This document shows, one piece after another, positions 1-10,243 of a DNA stretch of 64,000 nucleotides. The position numbers and the translations under genes are program-made. Source of the stretch: Euborellia annulipes. Lineage: Eukaryota; Arthropoda; Insecta; Dermaptera; Anisolabididae. The stretch lies in assembly GCA_023213315.1 (NCBI GenBank), contig JAKCPI010001623.1:1-64000 (forward strand). The letters are read 5' to 3'. Positions within the stretch are counted from its first letter, which is position 1, and each line of letters opens with the position of its first letter. The notes beneath the pieces were generated by a model. It was given only the letters and a program-made list of their open reading frames with translations, did not search any database and was not told the DNA's origin.

Positions 1-5
1 GTATT

Positions 6-1255
6 TTTTGACGTGACAACGTCTTACAAATCATGTGTCTATAGTGGCATGTTAGAGGGGCATGCACGAAAAAGTTTATTGGCTTGAATAACTCCTCTGT
101 CTTAAGAGGTATAATTATGGGAAATATACGGTTAGAAAGAATGAGTTTTCAGCTAAAGAATTCACCATTTATTTTTTTCCTATCATTTTATTTTACCGCG
201 CTGCGGTAAATTCTAATTTGAAAGTTTAAACTCCTGTAGATTCTGAACGGCTAATCAGATCAGACTAAATGGGATGTCATTTGGTGCAGAAAGAAAACCT
301 CGAATAGAATAAATAAAAAAATCCCGAGTAATTAACTCAAAAATTGGTTTTTTTCTCGAAAAACCTCATTTTTTAGACAAAAAAATATCGAAAAATAGCC
401 CTACTTGTGCAACGCATAGCGACTTGACCATAAAAGCTACATTAAATCTAAATATAGTTTTAGAAAGAGTGGTTCAATACCCAGAGGTTATTTTTTCATT
501 TTTTTGATATGACGTCATTTTACCGCATGAGAGCACTCGGCGGGATTTCGTTTTTCGAAATTTTAAACCCCTGTAGATTTCGAACGGCTAATCAGATCAG
601 ACTAAATGGGATGTCATTTGGTGCAGAAAGAAAACCTCTAATAGAATAAATAAAAAAATCCCGAGTAATTAACTCAAAAATTGGTTTTTTTCTCGAAAAA
701 CCTCATTTTTTAGACAAAAAAATATCGAAAAATAGCCCTACTTGTGCAATGCATAGCGACTTGACCATAAAAGCTACATTAAATCTAAATATAGTTTTAG
801 AAAGAGTGGTTCAATACCCCCGGGGTGTTTTTTCTTTTTTTTGATATGACGTCATTTTACCGCATGAGAGCACTCGGCGGGATTTCGTTTTTCGAAATTT
901 TAAACCCCTGTAGTTTCCGAACGGCTAATCAGATCAGACTAAATGAGATGTCATTTGGTGCAGAAAGATAACCTCTAATAGAATAAATAAAAAAATCCCG
1001 AGTACTTAACTCCAAAATTAATTTTTTTTTTTCGAAAAACCTCATTTTTAAGCATATGTCGCCCTTAATGGATAAAAGTTTGGCCACCTCTGTCATATAT
1101 TGTTTCAATGAAAATGTTTGAACATGTTTATTTATGAAAACAAACTACTAGTAAAAAAAAAAACAAAAACAATACTTTCTCTCTTTATATTTCAATATAG
1201 GTAAGAGAAAAAAAATTTTTTTGAAGTCAAGCAAAAGACGTTGTCACGTTAAAAA
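6..1255. mobile_element. TIR-flanked element packed with tandem repeats
   Basis: Near-identical inverted ends lie at both sides: ACGTGACAACGTCTT at the left (about 11-25) and its reverse complement, with one change near the tip, at the right (about 1236-1250), each next to a T- or A-run. Most of the interior is a 337-bp tandem repeat. No ORF of useful length is present, so this is a non-autonomous DNA transposon. The superfamily is not recognised. The left end is only a few bases inside the window, so the target duplication cannot be checked with confidence. Confidence 0.6.
180..1062. repeat. 337-bp tandem repeat, about 2.6 copies
   Basis: The anchor CTGTAG followed by GAACGGCTAATCAG recurs at 234, 571 and 908, a constant spacing of 337 bp. 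Copies are over 95% alike by eye; the third is cut short near 1060. Each unit contains TGATATGACGTCATTTTACC and a TCGGCGGGATTTCG block. No coding frame is kept across copies. Confidence 0.85.
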
Positions 1256-1260
1256 GCCAC

Positions 1261-1286
1261 CGGCTGTGTAGAAGACACAGCCAACA
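1261..1286. other. Short perfect hairpin
   Basis: GGCTGTGT and ACACAGCC face each other across a 5-base loop, immediately outside the right end of the preceding TIR element. There is no T-run that would suggest a terminator. It may belong to a different repeat. Confidence 0.35.
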
Positions 1287-1365
1287 CCTAATTTTTTAAT
1301 TTATGCTTAACCAGAGTAATCTCGTTAACTTAAAGTTGAAATTGATATATCTTGAAAACCACTAA

Positions 1366-2228
1366 GGGCCGGTCTTTTCATCTTTGGGTAGCACGTTAAC
1401 CTATGGGTAGTGTGCAATGCAGAAACCCTGTTCCAGGGAATGAACTCCCTTCAGTATTAAAGGTTTTTTGAAGTTTTCTACTTAATAAAGACATAAAATA
1501 TAAAAATTATTAAAAATAAAAATTGAAATTAATTCAAATAAATATTATAAGTTAAAATAATTAATTTTAAAAAAATTATTTTTTTTACTAAAATTTAAAA
1601 TTTGAAATGCTTTAGTTGAAGCTCTTCTCGCCAGAGTGCGCCAGAGGGAGTTGGCCAACCCTCGAACATGGTTTCAACTCGGCTATTAGAATATATTCAA
1701 ATAATCATCTTCAACACCTTGCCAAATATCCTAGAAATATAATCCTGACTGACATAAAATGAATAATAACAAAAAAAAGGGATAGATTGAAGAATGCCTC
1801 TGTTATTTTTATGCGTGAAGTTACGAAGCTGTTGCCAGCCTTGTGTTCCTAATATCACCCCTTTGCTAAATCGTACCCAGAGCTTTTGGCTCCGACTAAT
1901 TTAACAGAGAGCTTGGCAAAAAATTCAACATATATACATATACATATACTCCAAGGCTGGGTTATGCAAATAAAAAGCAAATGGCTGCCTCAGTTACCAG
2001 TGGACCTAACCTTTTGCATATTGTAAAATATATCACATCTCATCACTTTATTGATAAAATAAGTTGAATCAAAATAAAAATAACAAATATATCTACTTCT
2101 TTTTTAAATAAAATGATGGGATGTCATATATTTTACTATAAGAATAAAAATGAAGAGGGTTTCTGCACTACAAAAAAAGCACTTTAACAGACACTTCGCT
2201 AACTACCCAAACATGAAAAGACCGGCCC
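1366..2228. mobile_element. PIF/Harbinger-like MITE (863 bp)
   Basis: The termini are inverted: GGGCCGGTCTTTTCAT at the left and ATGAAAAGACCGGCCC at the right. Matching sequence continues inward (TTTGGGTAG against CTACCCAAA, then GCAGAAACCCT against GGGTTTCTGC). TAA flanks both sides (1363-1365 and 2229-2231), fitting the 3-bp TNA target duplication of Harbinger elements. The interior is AT-rich and has no transposase ORF. Confidence 0.7.
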
Positions 2229-2792
2229 TAAGTCGATTTGAATGCGGTTTTTTGCAAACAATAAAGAATCTTCTAGAGAAGTCCGTGCAGAGGCGTACCG
2301 AGGAAGTTGGGGGCCTGGGGCGGAACTAGAAGAGGGGGCCTTATATTGAATTTTTTTTTCTTGGAGGGGGTGGTCATCTTTAAATATCCCTCTCCTCCAT
2401 ACACAAAAATATTTTTAAAATACCGTATATCCCTGAACCCCAAGGGCCCCGGGGCGGAAATATTCGGATATGTGGCGACCGCGGTATCCATTTATAAGGA
2501 AGGATATATTCTAGGATTAATTAGTATCTCACCGGCTGCCGGTGAGTGATTATAAGGGGGTATATGTCACTTTTGTGTCTATTATTTTTCTTTAAAAAAA
2601 AAAAATTTCTTAGCTTTTAATAGGGAACAGGAATTCTTAAATTATTATGAATTCATGATATTATTTATCATTTCGAATGAATTATTGAATCTTAATGGGG
2701 AATTGGAGGTCTTGGATTGTTTATAGGCACATGAATTTTATGATGAGATGTTGCCTCTTCGGCGGTCAGCATACCACCCAACCGCCCTATAT
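2229..2792. other. Repeat debris with a GC-rich patch, no gene
   Basis: The stretch 2287-2480 is G- and C-rich (GCAGAGGCGTACCGAGG, later CCCCGGGGCGGAAA) and resembles the degraded left end of a hAT-like MITE of the type seen at 16471. No matching right end was found. The two overlapping small ORFs here are low-complexity shadows. Confidence 0.35.
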
Positions 2793-2959
2793 AGATACTT
2801 TTCTTATATAATATTTTAATTACCCGAAGCAATCGTCGCCGCAATCCGAAAATACCCGAAGACTATCCGAAGAATTAAACCTTCGGAAGTCATCGGGTAT
2901 TTTCGGTATCCGGCGACGATTGCTTCGGGTAATTAAAATATTATATAAGAAAAGTATCT
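2793..2959. repeat. Near-perfect palindrome / fold-back element
   Basis: The stretch reads as an inverted repeat around position 2876, with arms of about 75-80 bp. Outer ends are AGATACTTTTC and GAAAAGTATCT; the inner arms contain CCCGAAGCAATCGTCG and its complement. The central portion carries repeated CGAAGACTATCCGAAG-like words. The small minus-strand ORF across it is a product of the palindrome. Confidence 0.85.
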
Positions 2960-4320
2960 TAGATATATCCAAAGACGGCTCCCGCCATGGCCTAGAGGGG
3001 TAGGCCGAAGGCAGCCCTACCACCTCTAGTAAGATTATAAAACTGCTTTTTGGGCTAAAACATGGCTTAGCCAACTTTTGTGCAAATGTAATTACAACAA
3101 AACAATACTATTGTATTAAATTCAAATTCTTTCTTTTAATGCGAATTAATTTTATTTGCACTAAATACTTCATGTTAGTTGTAATTTAATGTTAATGATA
3201 ATGTTTAATTTTGATTCTTGCCCAGAAAATTTATAAGAAAAATATTAATATGAATTAGTTTAACATGGCATTTTAATTTATAGACTAAACAAGAAATACT
3301 TGTACTAAAATTTATCAAAACATGTTTCTTATATAAATATTAATCAGAAAATATTAACAAAAGAGAAGATGAGAAAAATTTTAATGGATCACATTTTATT
3401 GTTTGTTTATAACTAATATAAATAACTTGTTATATAAATAGGAAGTCTAAATTTTTAAATTTATCTCCTCGGACGACAATGGCAAAAAACAGGACTTCGA
3501 TGAAAGAAATAATAAAGCATCCGAAAAAGAGCTTAAATGAAATAGAAAAAAGTCTTTCTCAACATCAAGAGTCGCGGGAGCGACTCGTCGCCGAGCATGT
3601 GAAAAGCAAAAGAAAGCAAAGAAACACTTAATACTACCATTTAGTTGATATTCCAATAGATGCCAATGGCCCATTGCATTTAGATGGACGAGTCGTCCCT
3701 AGACTATATTATCAAGAATGATTTTAAATCCTTAATAAAAGATAGGGACGTGAAAAAGTTTTTTTGAGAAACTTTTCTCTTTCTGGGCGAATATCTCGAA
3801 AAGTTTTTAAGAGGAGCCAAATTTTTTTTATATTAAACTAGAATAAATAAGGATTATTTTGAGCACAAATTCAAAAAAAAATTCCAGTCCCAAAAAGAAT
3901 GGCAGAGGCTCAAAGTTGAGATTTTGCCGATTTCGGAAGGTCAAAAGTTAGTCTCTTATTTTTCCTTTTTTTTTTTTTCATTCTTTTCTTCAATTTTCAA
4001 ATTTTTAGACAAAGCTACAGGTTTCCCTGCTGGACCGATTAGGATGAAATTTAAAATACAAATAGATACTATCAAAAACCCGATACCTTTGATATAAAAT
4101 TTCATTTTGGATCAAAAGTGACTTTTTGAGAGGTATTCAAAATTTCAAATTTGTCCTATCTTTAATATGGCGAAAAGACAATTCTAACTATTTTGCTCCC
4201 TGATGACGTCATCTAGGAACATATATATTATTATTAGTAATTTTCATCCCTAATGGAACAAAAATTTTTTAGGATAGATCCATTCAGATAGAAATAGATT
4301 AACGTGATAAGAAGGAGTGC
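2960..4320. other. AT-rich intergenic sequence, apart from the coding relic
   Basis: Outside 3472-3721 nothing with gene character is visible. The part 3735-4260 has long A/T runs and degenerate words such as GAAATTTAAAATACAAATAG. It could be an old repeat, but no boundaries can be seen. Confidence 0.4.
3472..3721 (+). pseudogene. Relic of an unidentified coding sequence (C-terminal part)
   Basis: Frame 3472 codes an acidic-lysine stretch (DDNGKKQDFDERNN) to a TGA at 3538. From 3536 the next frame continues with a charged helical segment (SLSQHQESRERLVAEH, then KSKRKQRN), a single TAA at 3629, and in the same frame LVDIPIDANGPLHLDG followed by RVVPRLYYQE and TGA at 3719. The composition is protein-like and unlike the AT-rich surroundings: balanced, charged, with no low complexity. 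I infer a decayed retrocopy or transposon protein with one frameshift and one internal stop. The family is not recognised. Confidence 0.4.
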
Positions 4321-5405
4321 TACCAACATAACAAAAATAAAAAAGCTAAAATTTTATAAAATTTGGTGAAATCCTATGTTTATCGTTTCGAATGAATACC
4401 AAACGAAGTATTTACATTCTACCAACATAACAAAAATAAAAAACCTAAAATTTTATAAAATTTGGTGAAATCCTATGTTTATCGTTTCGAATGAATACCA
4501 AACGAAGTATTTACAATCTACCAACATAACAAAAATAAAAAACCTAAAATTTTATAAAATTTGGTGAAATCCTATGTTTATCGTTTCGAATGGATACCAA
4601 ACGATGTATTTACATTCTACCAACATAACAAAAATAAAAAACCTAAAATTTTATAAAATTTGGTGAAATCCTATGTTTATCGCTTCGAATGGATACCAAA
4701 CGATGTATTTACATTCTACCAACATAACAAAAATAAAAAACCTAAAATTTTATAAAATTTGGTGAAATCCTATGTTTATCGTTTCGAATGAATACCAAAC
4801 GAAGTATTTACAATCTACCAACATAACAAAAATAAAAAACCTAAAATTTTATAAAATTTGGTGAAATCCTATGTTTATCGTTTCGAATGGATACCAAACG
4901 ATGTATTTACATTCTACCAACATAACAAAAATAAAAAACCTAAAATTTTATAAAATTTGGTGAAATCCTATGTTTATCGTTTCGAATGGATACCAAACGA
5001 TGTATTTACATTCTACCAACATAACAAAAATAAAAAAACCTAAAATTTTATAAAATTTGGTGAAATCCTATGTTTATCGTTTCGAATGGATACCAAACGA
5101 TGTATTTACATTCTACCAACATAACAAAAATAAAAAACGTAAAATTTTATAAAATTTGGTGAAATCCTATGTTTATCGTTTCGAATGGATACCAAACGAT
5201 GTATTTACATTCTACCAACATAACAAAAATAAAAAACCTAAAATTTTATAAAATTTGGTGAAATCCTATGTTTATCGTTTCGAATGAATACCAAACGAAG
5301 TATTTACAATCTACCAACATAACAAAAATAAAAAACCTAAAATTTTATAAAATTTGGTAAAATCCTATGTTTATCGTTTCGAATGGATACCAAACGATGT
5401 ATTTA
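4321..5405. repeat. 99-bp satellite array, 11 copies
   Basis: TACCAACATAAC starts units at 4321, 4420, 4519, 4618, 4717, 4816, 4915, 5014, 5114, 5213 and 5312; the period is 99 bp, with one 100-bp unit caused by an extra A. Units are almost identical. Two linked variants occur: GAATGAATACC with CGAAGTA (copies 1, 2, 5, 10), and GAATGGATACC with CGATGTA (copies 3, 4, 6-9, 11). The array starts and ends abruptly. There are no spacers of CRISPR type. Confidence 0.92.
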
Positions 5406-5520
5406 ATTTTTACTGTTTGGAATGCATATTAAAAGATCTATTCATGGGATAACTTAATATTTAATAAACAAAAATTAATAAATAATATTTTCATGTAATA
5501 TTTCACAAAAAGAAGTGAAA

Positions 5521-5801
5521 TCTCAGCCAAAAACATCGGAGATGCAAAAAGGGGCGCCTCGCATTATTTTTGCCTAGCGTCGAGGTGAAATCAAAAAAAT
5601 GCGCCTCGCTTTTCTGATTTATATAAAAGCGAGGATATATGAAACAAATAAAATTCTGTAGGGGTTTTATTTAAGTGAAAATATTTCCTCGCTTTTATAT
5701 AAATCAGAAAAGCGAGGCGCATTTTTTTGATTTCACCTCGACGCTAGGCAAAAATAATGCGAGGCGCTCCCTTTTTGCATCTCCGATGTTTTTGGCTGAG
5801 A
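5521..5801. repeat. Long palindrome / fold-back element (281 bp)
   Basis: The ends TCTCAGCCAAAAACATCGG and CCGATGTTTTTGGCTGAGA are perfect inverted repeats, and pairing continues for about 120 bp per arm, including GCGCCTCGCTTTTCTGAT and its complement. A loop of about 45 bp lies near 5640-5685. Only a few mismatches separate the arms, so it is young or under gene conversion. It encodes no protein. Confidence 0.88.
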
Positions 5802-6060
5802 TAACTGTTAATTAAGAAGTTCGTTTTTTTAATTTCTCGAAATCGATAGCTGTTTTTTTTTTTTTTTTTTTGTTATTTTAATTTTTAGTCCTGGTTACGG
5901 CTGCTATGGCCCATAGAACTTTTAGAGTTTACTAGTATATAGCAGTATAGACCTATATACTAGTAGTATAGGAGAAAACTACAAGTATAACTGATTTTCT
6001 GGCGTTAGGTGGTTTAGGGTAGTGAGATTTTCTATGAAGATATCTTAGGGTGTAAATAAA

Positions 6061-6650
6061 CACAGGGTGCTACGCGGGAACTTCCTTATTTTAAACAATG
6101 ATAAAACAAAAAGTATTGAAGGTATCATTTTAATTTATTTTTTTTATACATAGTGATACATTTAAACTTTTTTTTCATTGCCTTTTGAAAATGATATCTT
6201 GAAGAGGGCCACCGTTCTGCTCAATATATTGAGAGTCGAAATCTGAAGTTTTGGACCAATTTGGCCAGCATTTCCGTGTCGATCTTGGCAATAGCATCAC
6301 GAATATCGTTCTTCAGCTGATCCAGAGTTTTCAGACGACACCAAGGATATGAGATATACCTATTAAAAAAATTACAAGGTGATAAAGTTAAAGTTTAGTT
6401 TTGAGAATGTGTCAGCGCTCTCGCCAGATTTATCATCGTGTGATATATTTTTTTTATGAGTATATCTCATAACCTTGGTGTCGTCTGAAAACTCTGGATC
6501 TGCTGAAGAACAATATTCGTGATGCTATCGCCAAGATCGACACGGAAATGCTGGACAAATTTTGGTCCAAAACTTCAGAATTCGACTCTTTCAATATATT
6601 GAGCGGATATATTTGTTTAAAATAAGGAAGTTCCCGCGCCCCACCCTATA
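6061..6650. mobile_element. Mariner-type inverted-repeat element with transposase remnants in both arms
   Basis: The outer ends share GCGGGAACTTCCTTATTTTA, inverted at about 6073-6092 and about 6621-6640, each close to AGGGTG or CACCCT. Both arms hold the same transposase C-terminus. On the minus strand at about 6190-6340 it reads TLDQLKNDIRDAIAKIDTEM followed by LAKLVQNF. On the plus strand at about 6490-6590 it reads TLDLLKNNIRDAIAKIDTEM. This is the usual C-terminal motif of IS630/Tc1/mariner-type transposases. The DDE core is absent, so the element can only move in trans. Confidence 0.75.
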
Positions 6651-7335
6651 TAAATAAAACACATTTTTTTCTTTAAGAAAATAAAACATTTTTCAAAGAA
6701 TTTAGGCTGCCAAAATATTTACAAACAAAATGTGAAGTCTAATTTAGACAAATACTTTTCCAGCCATCAAGTGAACAACTTTCGTAATTTTTCTTGAGTG
6801 CCTTCAGCATCGGCAACATTTTGCAATTGAAATTCCACAAGTCTATTCCTGCCCCTATCTATCTAACGCCAGGCCTAAATAAATCTCGTGATAACGAACT
6901 GCCTCCCGATTTTGCGGACAACGCCCTAGCCAAGGATGTTGATCACCTTGCCAAATGAGAGTTTAATTGTTTTCTGTTTGACAATGATGTTTTGCTGGTC
7001 ACTAACAAGGAAATTATGCAACATAAAATAACAATTTTTATTTCCATTGCCTTGTATTGTAAAAATCAATTCATATTAAACATTAATTTTATATAACCTG
7101 TATCACTAATTTGACTTGAAAAAATATTATAGTAGTAACCTATTTTTATTGTTGTCTTGTAAAAATTCAGAGGGATATTATTGCCTAATGTTGACTTAAT
7201 GAAAATTTATTTTTTATTGCAAACAACAAAGAAATTTGATATTTCTAAAGAAAATTAATTTTCTTCTTTAGTATTAAAATAAATATTAATTATTATCTTA
7301 TAACACTACTGGCTAAGAGCTTGTTGTATAAAAAT
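6651..7335. other. AT-rich gap, possible weak coding relic
   Basis: At 6862-6958 one frame reads KSRDNELPPDFADNALAKDV and stops soon after. It looks protein-like but is too short to assign. The rest is AT-rich. At 7336 the words CAGGGGCGTAAATAAG and a 13-base G-run resemble the left end of a hAT-like MITE without a visible right end. Confidence 0.3.
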
Positions 7336-7436
7336 CAGGGGCGTAAATAAGGGGGGGGGGGGGCGAGCCCCCGAAATTTTTCAAATCTATATACATATAA
7401 ACGAGATTTTTAGTTTAGTGGAGCTTCTTCAAAACT

Positions 7437-7674
7437 TCGCTTAGAGGTCCACATCTTGAGGGTACGTGGATGGCGACCACGAGCTGGGACAGGCATTCAG
7501 TTCTTTGTATGTCTGTCTCTTCCTTCCTCTTTTCAACAGGCGTCAGACCGTGCGACGGGCGGGCCTGTCCTATTTCCTCCGGCCGCAAAAACGCATGATA
7601 GGGTTGGAAGGAGAAAGTGAGGTCCGCCGATCCCTCATCGCGGGAATAAGGCGAGAACAGAAGAAGAAGAAGAA
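7437..7674 (+). mobile_element. GAA-tailed SINE-like retroelement, copy 1
   Basis: It is flanked by a 17-bp target duplication, GGAGCTTCTTCAAAACT at 7420-7436 and the same word with one C-to-T change at 7675-7691. The body contains GGATGGCGACCACGAGCT, CTTTTCAACAGGCGTCAGAC and GGTCCGCC, and ends in a run of GAA/AAG triplets. Long duplications and a simple tail indicate target-primed reverse transcription. No clear A/B boxes of tRNA type are visible, so the promoter origin of the head is unknown. Other copies are at 35482, 41333 and 52478. The ORFs read from it are not genes. Confidence 0.85.
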
Positions 7675-7770
7675 GGAGCTTCTTTAAAACTAAAAGAATA
7701 GACATTTATTCAACAAATTTTTCCTCATTTGCCTTTGATCCAATATTATCCAACAATTGTTGAAATTATA

Positions 7771-7912
7771 TAGAAACTAACCAAATATTCGGTTTCGGCC
7801 AGTTAATTAAAAAAATTTTTTTATAGGAAATACAAGTTTCGGTTTCGGCCGAAACTAAGGTTGAGGCCGAATATTCGGTTTTGGTTGAAAATCTTGTTTT
7901 GGTCGGACCCTA
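7771..7912 (-). mobile_element. hAT-like MITE rich in CCGAAA words (142 bp)
   Basis: A perfect 8-bp target duplication AAATTATA flanks it (7763-7770 and 7913-7920). Ends are TAGAAACTAACCAAATATTC and, inverted, TAGGGTCCGACC. The interior is made of repeated GGTTTCGGCCGAAAC words. It is the same family as 16953-17055, in the opposite orientation. Confidence 0.85.
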
Positions 7913-8012
7913 AAATTATATAACGACTCTTTGGAATTATATTTATTTTTTTCATTGTATAAAAAAAAAACTTGTCCCTTTTAAACAGAAGAAAGTGCAG
8001 ATACTTAACCAA

Positions 8013-8095
8013 AATGTCAATTGAAATAAATAGGGATGGGGTCTAAATGGCCTTAGATGCCGAAAAAGACCTTAAAAAAAAAAAAAAAATATCAT
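8013..8095 (+). mobile_element. 3' end of a SINE-B copy
   Basis: TCAATTGAAATAAATAGGGA followed by GGTCTAAATGGCC, TTAGATGCCGAAAAAGACC and an A-run matches the 3' body and tail of the SINE-B copies at 26934 and 37577. The tRNA-like head is missing, so this is a 5'-truncated insertion. Confidence 0.65.
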
Positions 8096-8117
8096 TTGTT
8101 CACTAAATATTATCTTT

Positions 8118-8267
8118 GGGGTCGTCCACATATTACCCAACGCGTTAAGGGGAGGGGGAGGGGTCTGGCCAAAACGTTACTAAAGATGGAGGACCCGGAG
8201 GTCGAATCGAATGACTTTCACAACAGGGAAAAATGGAGTGGTTATTTGTGTCATGAGAAAAATTTAC

Positions 8268-8298
<31 letters not shown>

Positions 8299-8459
8299 AA
8301 TGATATGAATTTTGAATAAGAAATTTTATTCAGTAGGAGGGGGGTGGTAGTTCTATGTTGTGACATAATATTTGTAGGGTGGTTTTATGTGACTAACTGT
8401 GACAGGAGAGGGACTAGAAAATCGTCAAAAAAGGCGTTACGTAATTTGTGGACGACCCC
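8118..8459. mobile_element. TIR MITE with GGGGTCGTCCAC ends (342 bp)
   Basis: The left end GGGGTCGTCCACATATTAC and right end GTAATTTGTGGACGACCCC are inverted; the subterminal GTTACGTAA and AACGCGTTAAG words also match. T-runs on both sides are compatible with a short T-rich target duplication. There is no ORF. Similar GTCGTCC-TTACGTAA elements are common in arthropod genomes; I do not assign a superfamily. Confidence 0.7.
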
Positions 8460-8689
8460 TTTTATGTAAGTCTTTTGTTATCACTGGATCAATTTTAGTT
8501 TTCGATGATTGCATAAACTAGCATGTGCAATATAATAAATAATTAGTCCATCTCTTTTGAAAGCTTCCGGGATTATATTAGAAAACCATTTACCTAAAAA
8601 AGGTGGTAATATTAAAAAATTGATAAAGTGTATTCTTATAATAGAAAAATAATCAGTGGAAAGATCGGCAAAATGGCCCGTAGAAGTAA

Positions 8690-8950
8690 AAGCCTGGCCC
8701 TGTGACCCCTGTTAGGCTTCCAATTTGGCACGCGCCGTTATGGCGGGGGTGGGGGCCTTTCACCGCAAAGGCCTTAGGCTCCTTTGCCTTGCGCCTTGCA
8801 TCTGATAGCATCGCACCTCCCGCATTGTCTTGTTGCAACTCTCTCCTCTCTCTTTCTTTACTTCTCCTTACTGACACCTGTTGCCTTTGGCCCCCATGTG
8901 TTTGCATGGTCATGGTCTCCCATTCACCTGTCGACATGTTCTATAATGCT
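8690..8950. promoter_or_regulatory. Unique GC-richer island, candidate regulatory element
   Basis: This block breaks the AT-rich background and matches no other repeat in the window. It contains two CACCTGT E-box words (about 8875-8882 and 8926-8932), a CT-rich run of GAGA-factor type (8841-8865) and a palindromic GTCGAC. No convincing ORF. The regulatory role is inference from composition only. Confidence 0.3.
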
Positions 8951-9054
8951 TAACTTCTAATATGTATTTTTTTTATAAGAATAAACTAACAAACAATAGT
9001 AAAATTATTAAACAGATGATGGTTGCATTTAATAATAATAAATAGTATTTTTTA

Positions 9055-9097
9055 AGTCGACGTTTCGGTCACTTGCATGAGTGCTTCAGGAGTTTAA
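9055..9097 (-). other. Penelope-type terminal motif, degenerate hammerhead-like
   Basis: The minus strand reads CCTGAAGCACTCATGCAAGT, then GACCGAAACGTCGAC. CUGAAG, a CACU/AGUG stem, GAAA and the palindromic ACGU with a following C are arranged as in a hammerhead with minimal stem III. The A9 position of the core is lost and three extra bases precede GAA. It looks like a single decayed copy of the terminal sequence found paired at 19206 and 39078. Confidence 0.3.
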
Positions 9098-9122
9098 AAT
9101 TAGTCTTTAAATCAGGCGGTTG

Positions 9123-9364
9123 GGGAGCGTACAAGTATTACGCAAAGCAATTTTTGAAGATTTTTGACCCCCCCCCAGACGTTACGAAACGCTCAAGTGG
9201 CCATTTTTATCTAAAAATTACGCAAAATATCGGAAAGTCGCTAAAATATCAGTTACGTAACGCGTTGTCCGTTGTCCAACCCCCCTCCCCCCTTGTAACG
9301 CATGGTAACGTTTTACGAGACCCCCCTCCCCCCAAATTGCGTTACGTAATACTTGTACGCTCCC
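9123..9364. mobile_element. TIR MITE with GGGAGCGTAC ends (242 bp)
   Basis: The left end GGGAGCGTACAAGTATTACG is repeated exactly, inverted, at the right. TTG sits directly outside both ends (possible 3-bp target duplication). The interior has TTACGTAACGC and C-runs, as in the 8118 element, so the two families are related. The ORF read through it is a chance frame. Confidence 0.75.
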
Positions 9365-9416
9365 TTGCCCGTAAGTGTCGTATTTAAATGAAAAAATCTG
9401 GTGTTGCTGGTCCGCC

Positions 9417-9944
9417 GTTATATATAAAATTTATAAACGGAGGAAAACATTTATATTTTGTTACCATTGCAACCATTTCTCCTATCTTTCCTATGAAGTT
9501 CAAGAGTAAAGGATCTTCATAACATTTCAAGGGCAAAATGAGAATGTACATTATAAAGAGAACCTAAAAAATAATTGATTTATGAATTTTAACAAAATCG
9601 TTGGAGCAAATTTTGAGAAAATCGAAAAAACTGAAAAAGTACATCAGTAAAGTACTAGTACTCTTTGGTCGATTTTGTTCAAAAGCTTCGTGTCACGTCC
9701 CAGAGGGGTATCTAATTTAAATATAAAATTTCAACCTCCTAGCTTTTTCGTTCTTGAGATATTTTGTTCACAGACAGACAGACACACAGACAGTCAGACC
9801 ATGTCGAGAAAACCACTTTTTTGGATTCAGAGGACCTCAAAACGTGAAGATCCATCAAAATCTCGACATCGAATTTTTGACATGAATCCAATACTTTATC
9901 TCTCTATATATATTACATATATACATAGTTAAGAGAAAGTAAAA
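9417..9944 (+). repeat. HPE family copy (5' part missing)
   Basis: It begins within the family body (ATTTATATTTTGTTACCATT) and runs to the canonical right end GTTAAGAGAAAGTAAA. Landmarks in order: the AAAGTACTAGTACTCTTTGG palindrome near 9650, TCACGTCCCAGAGGGG at 9693, an ACAG microsatellite at 9771-9800, and TCAAAATCTCGACATCG at 9856. The left hairpin is absent. Confidence 0.8.
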
Positions 9945-9990
9945 TAAACAAATATCACACATCAACAACTAAATTACAATACTCACGTAG

Positions 9991-10243
9991 CATCTATTGC
10001 AATAGTATTGAGTCTAAAGCCCGGTAGTTAGGCAGCCCAAATGGCAGACGCACACTCAAGCTTTCTTAACTGTGTGAGAAATACCTTTTTCAAAGGAGAC
10101 AGTAGGCCGAACAAAAAAAGGATCGTTTAGCCTACTGTCTGCTTTGAAAAAGGTATTTCTCACACAGCCAAGAAAGCTTAAGTGTGCGTGTGCCATTTTG
10201 GCTGCCTAACTACCGGGCTCTAGTCTCAATACTATTGCAATTG
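9991..10243. repeat. Palindromic fold-back element (253 bp)
   Basis: Arms of about 115 bp pair around 10117. The words AGCCCGGTAGTTAGGCAGCC and GGCTGCCTAACTACCGGGCT are exact complements, as are TGTGAGAAATACCTTTTTCA and its partner. Outer ends are CATCTATTGCAATAGTATTG and CAATACTATTGCAATTGATG. No coding content. Confidence 0.87.

Noticed and set aside
1..1255. Telomeric or centromeric satellite at the window edge
   Set aside because: The repeat is limited to about 2.6 units and enclosed by inverted termini, so a transposon explains it better.
4321..5405. CRISPR array
   Set aside because: Units are contiguous 99-bp repeats without unique spacers, in an animal-type genome.
9055..9097. Fully canonical hammerhead at 9.06 kb
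   Set aside because: The A9 position of the CUGANGA box is changed and three extra bases precede GAA, so it is kept only as a degenerate relative.
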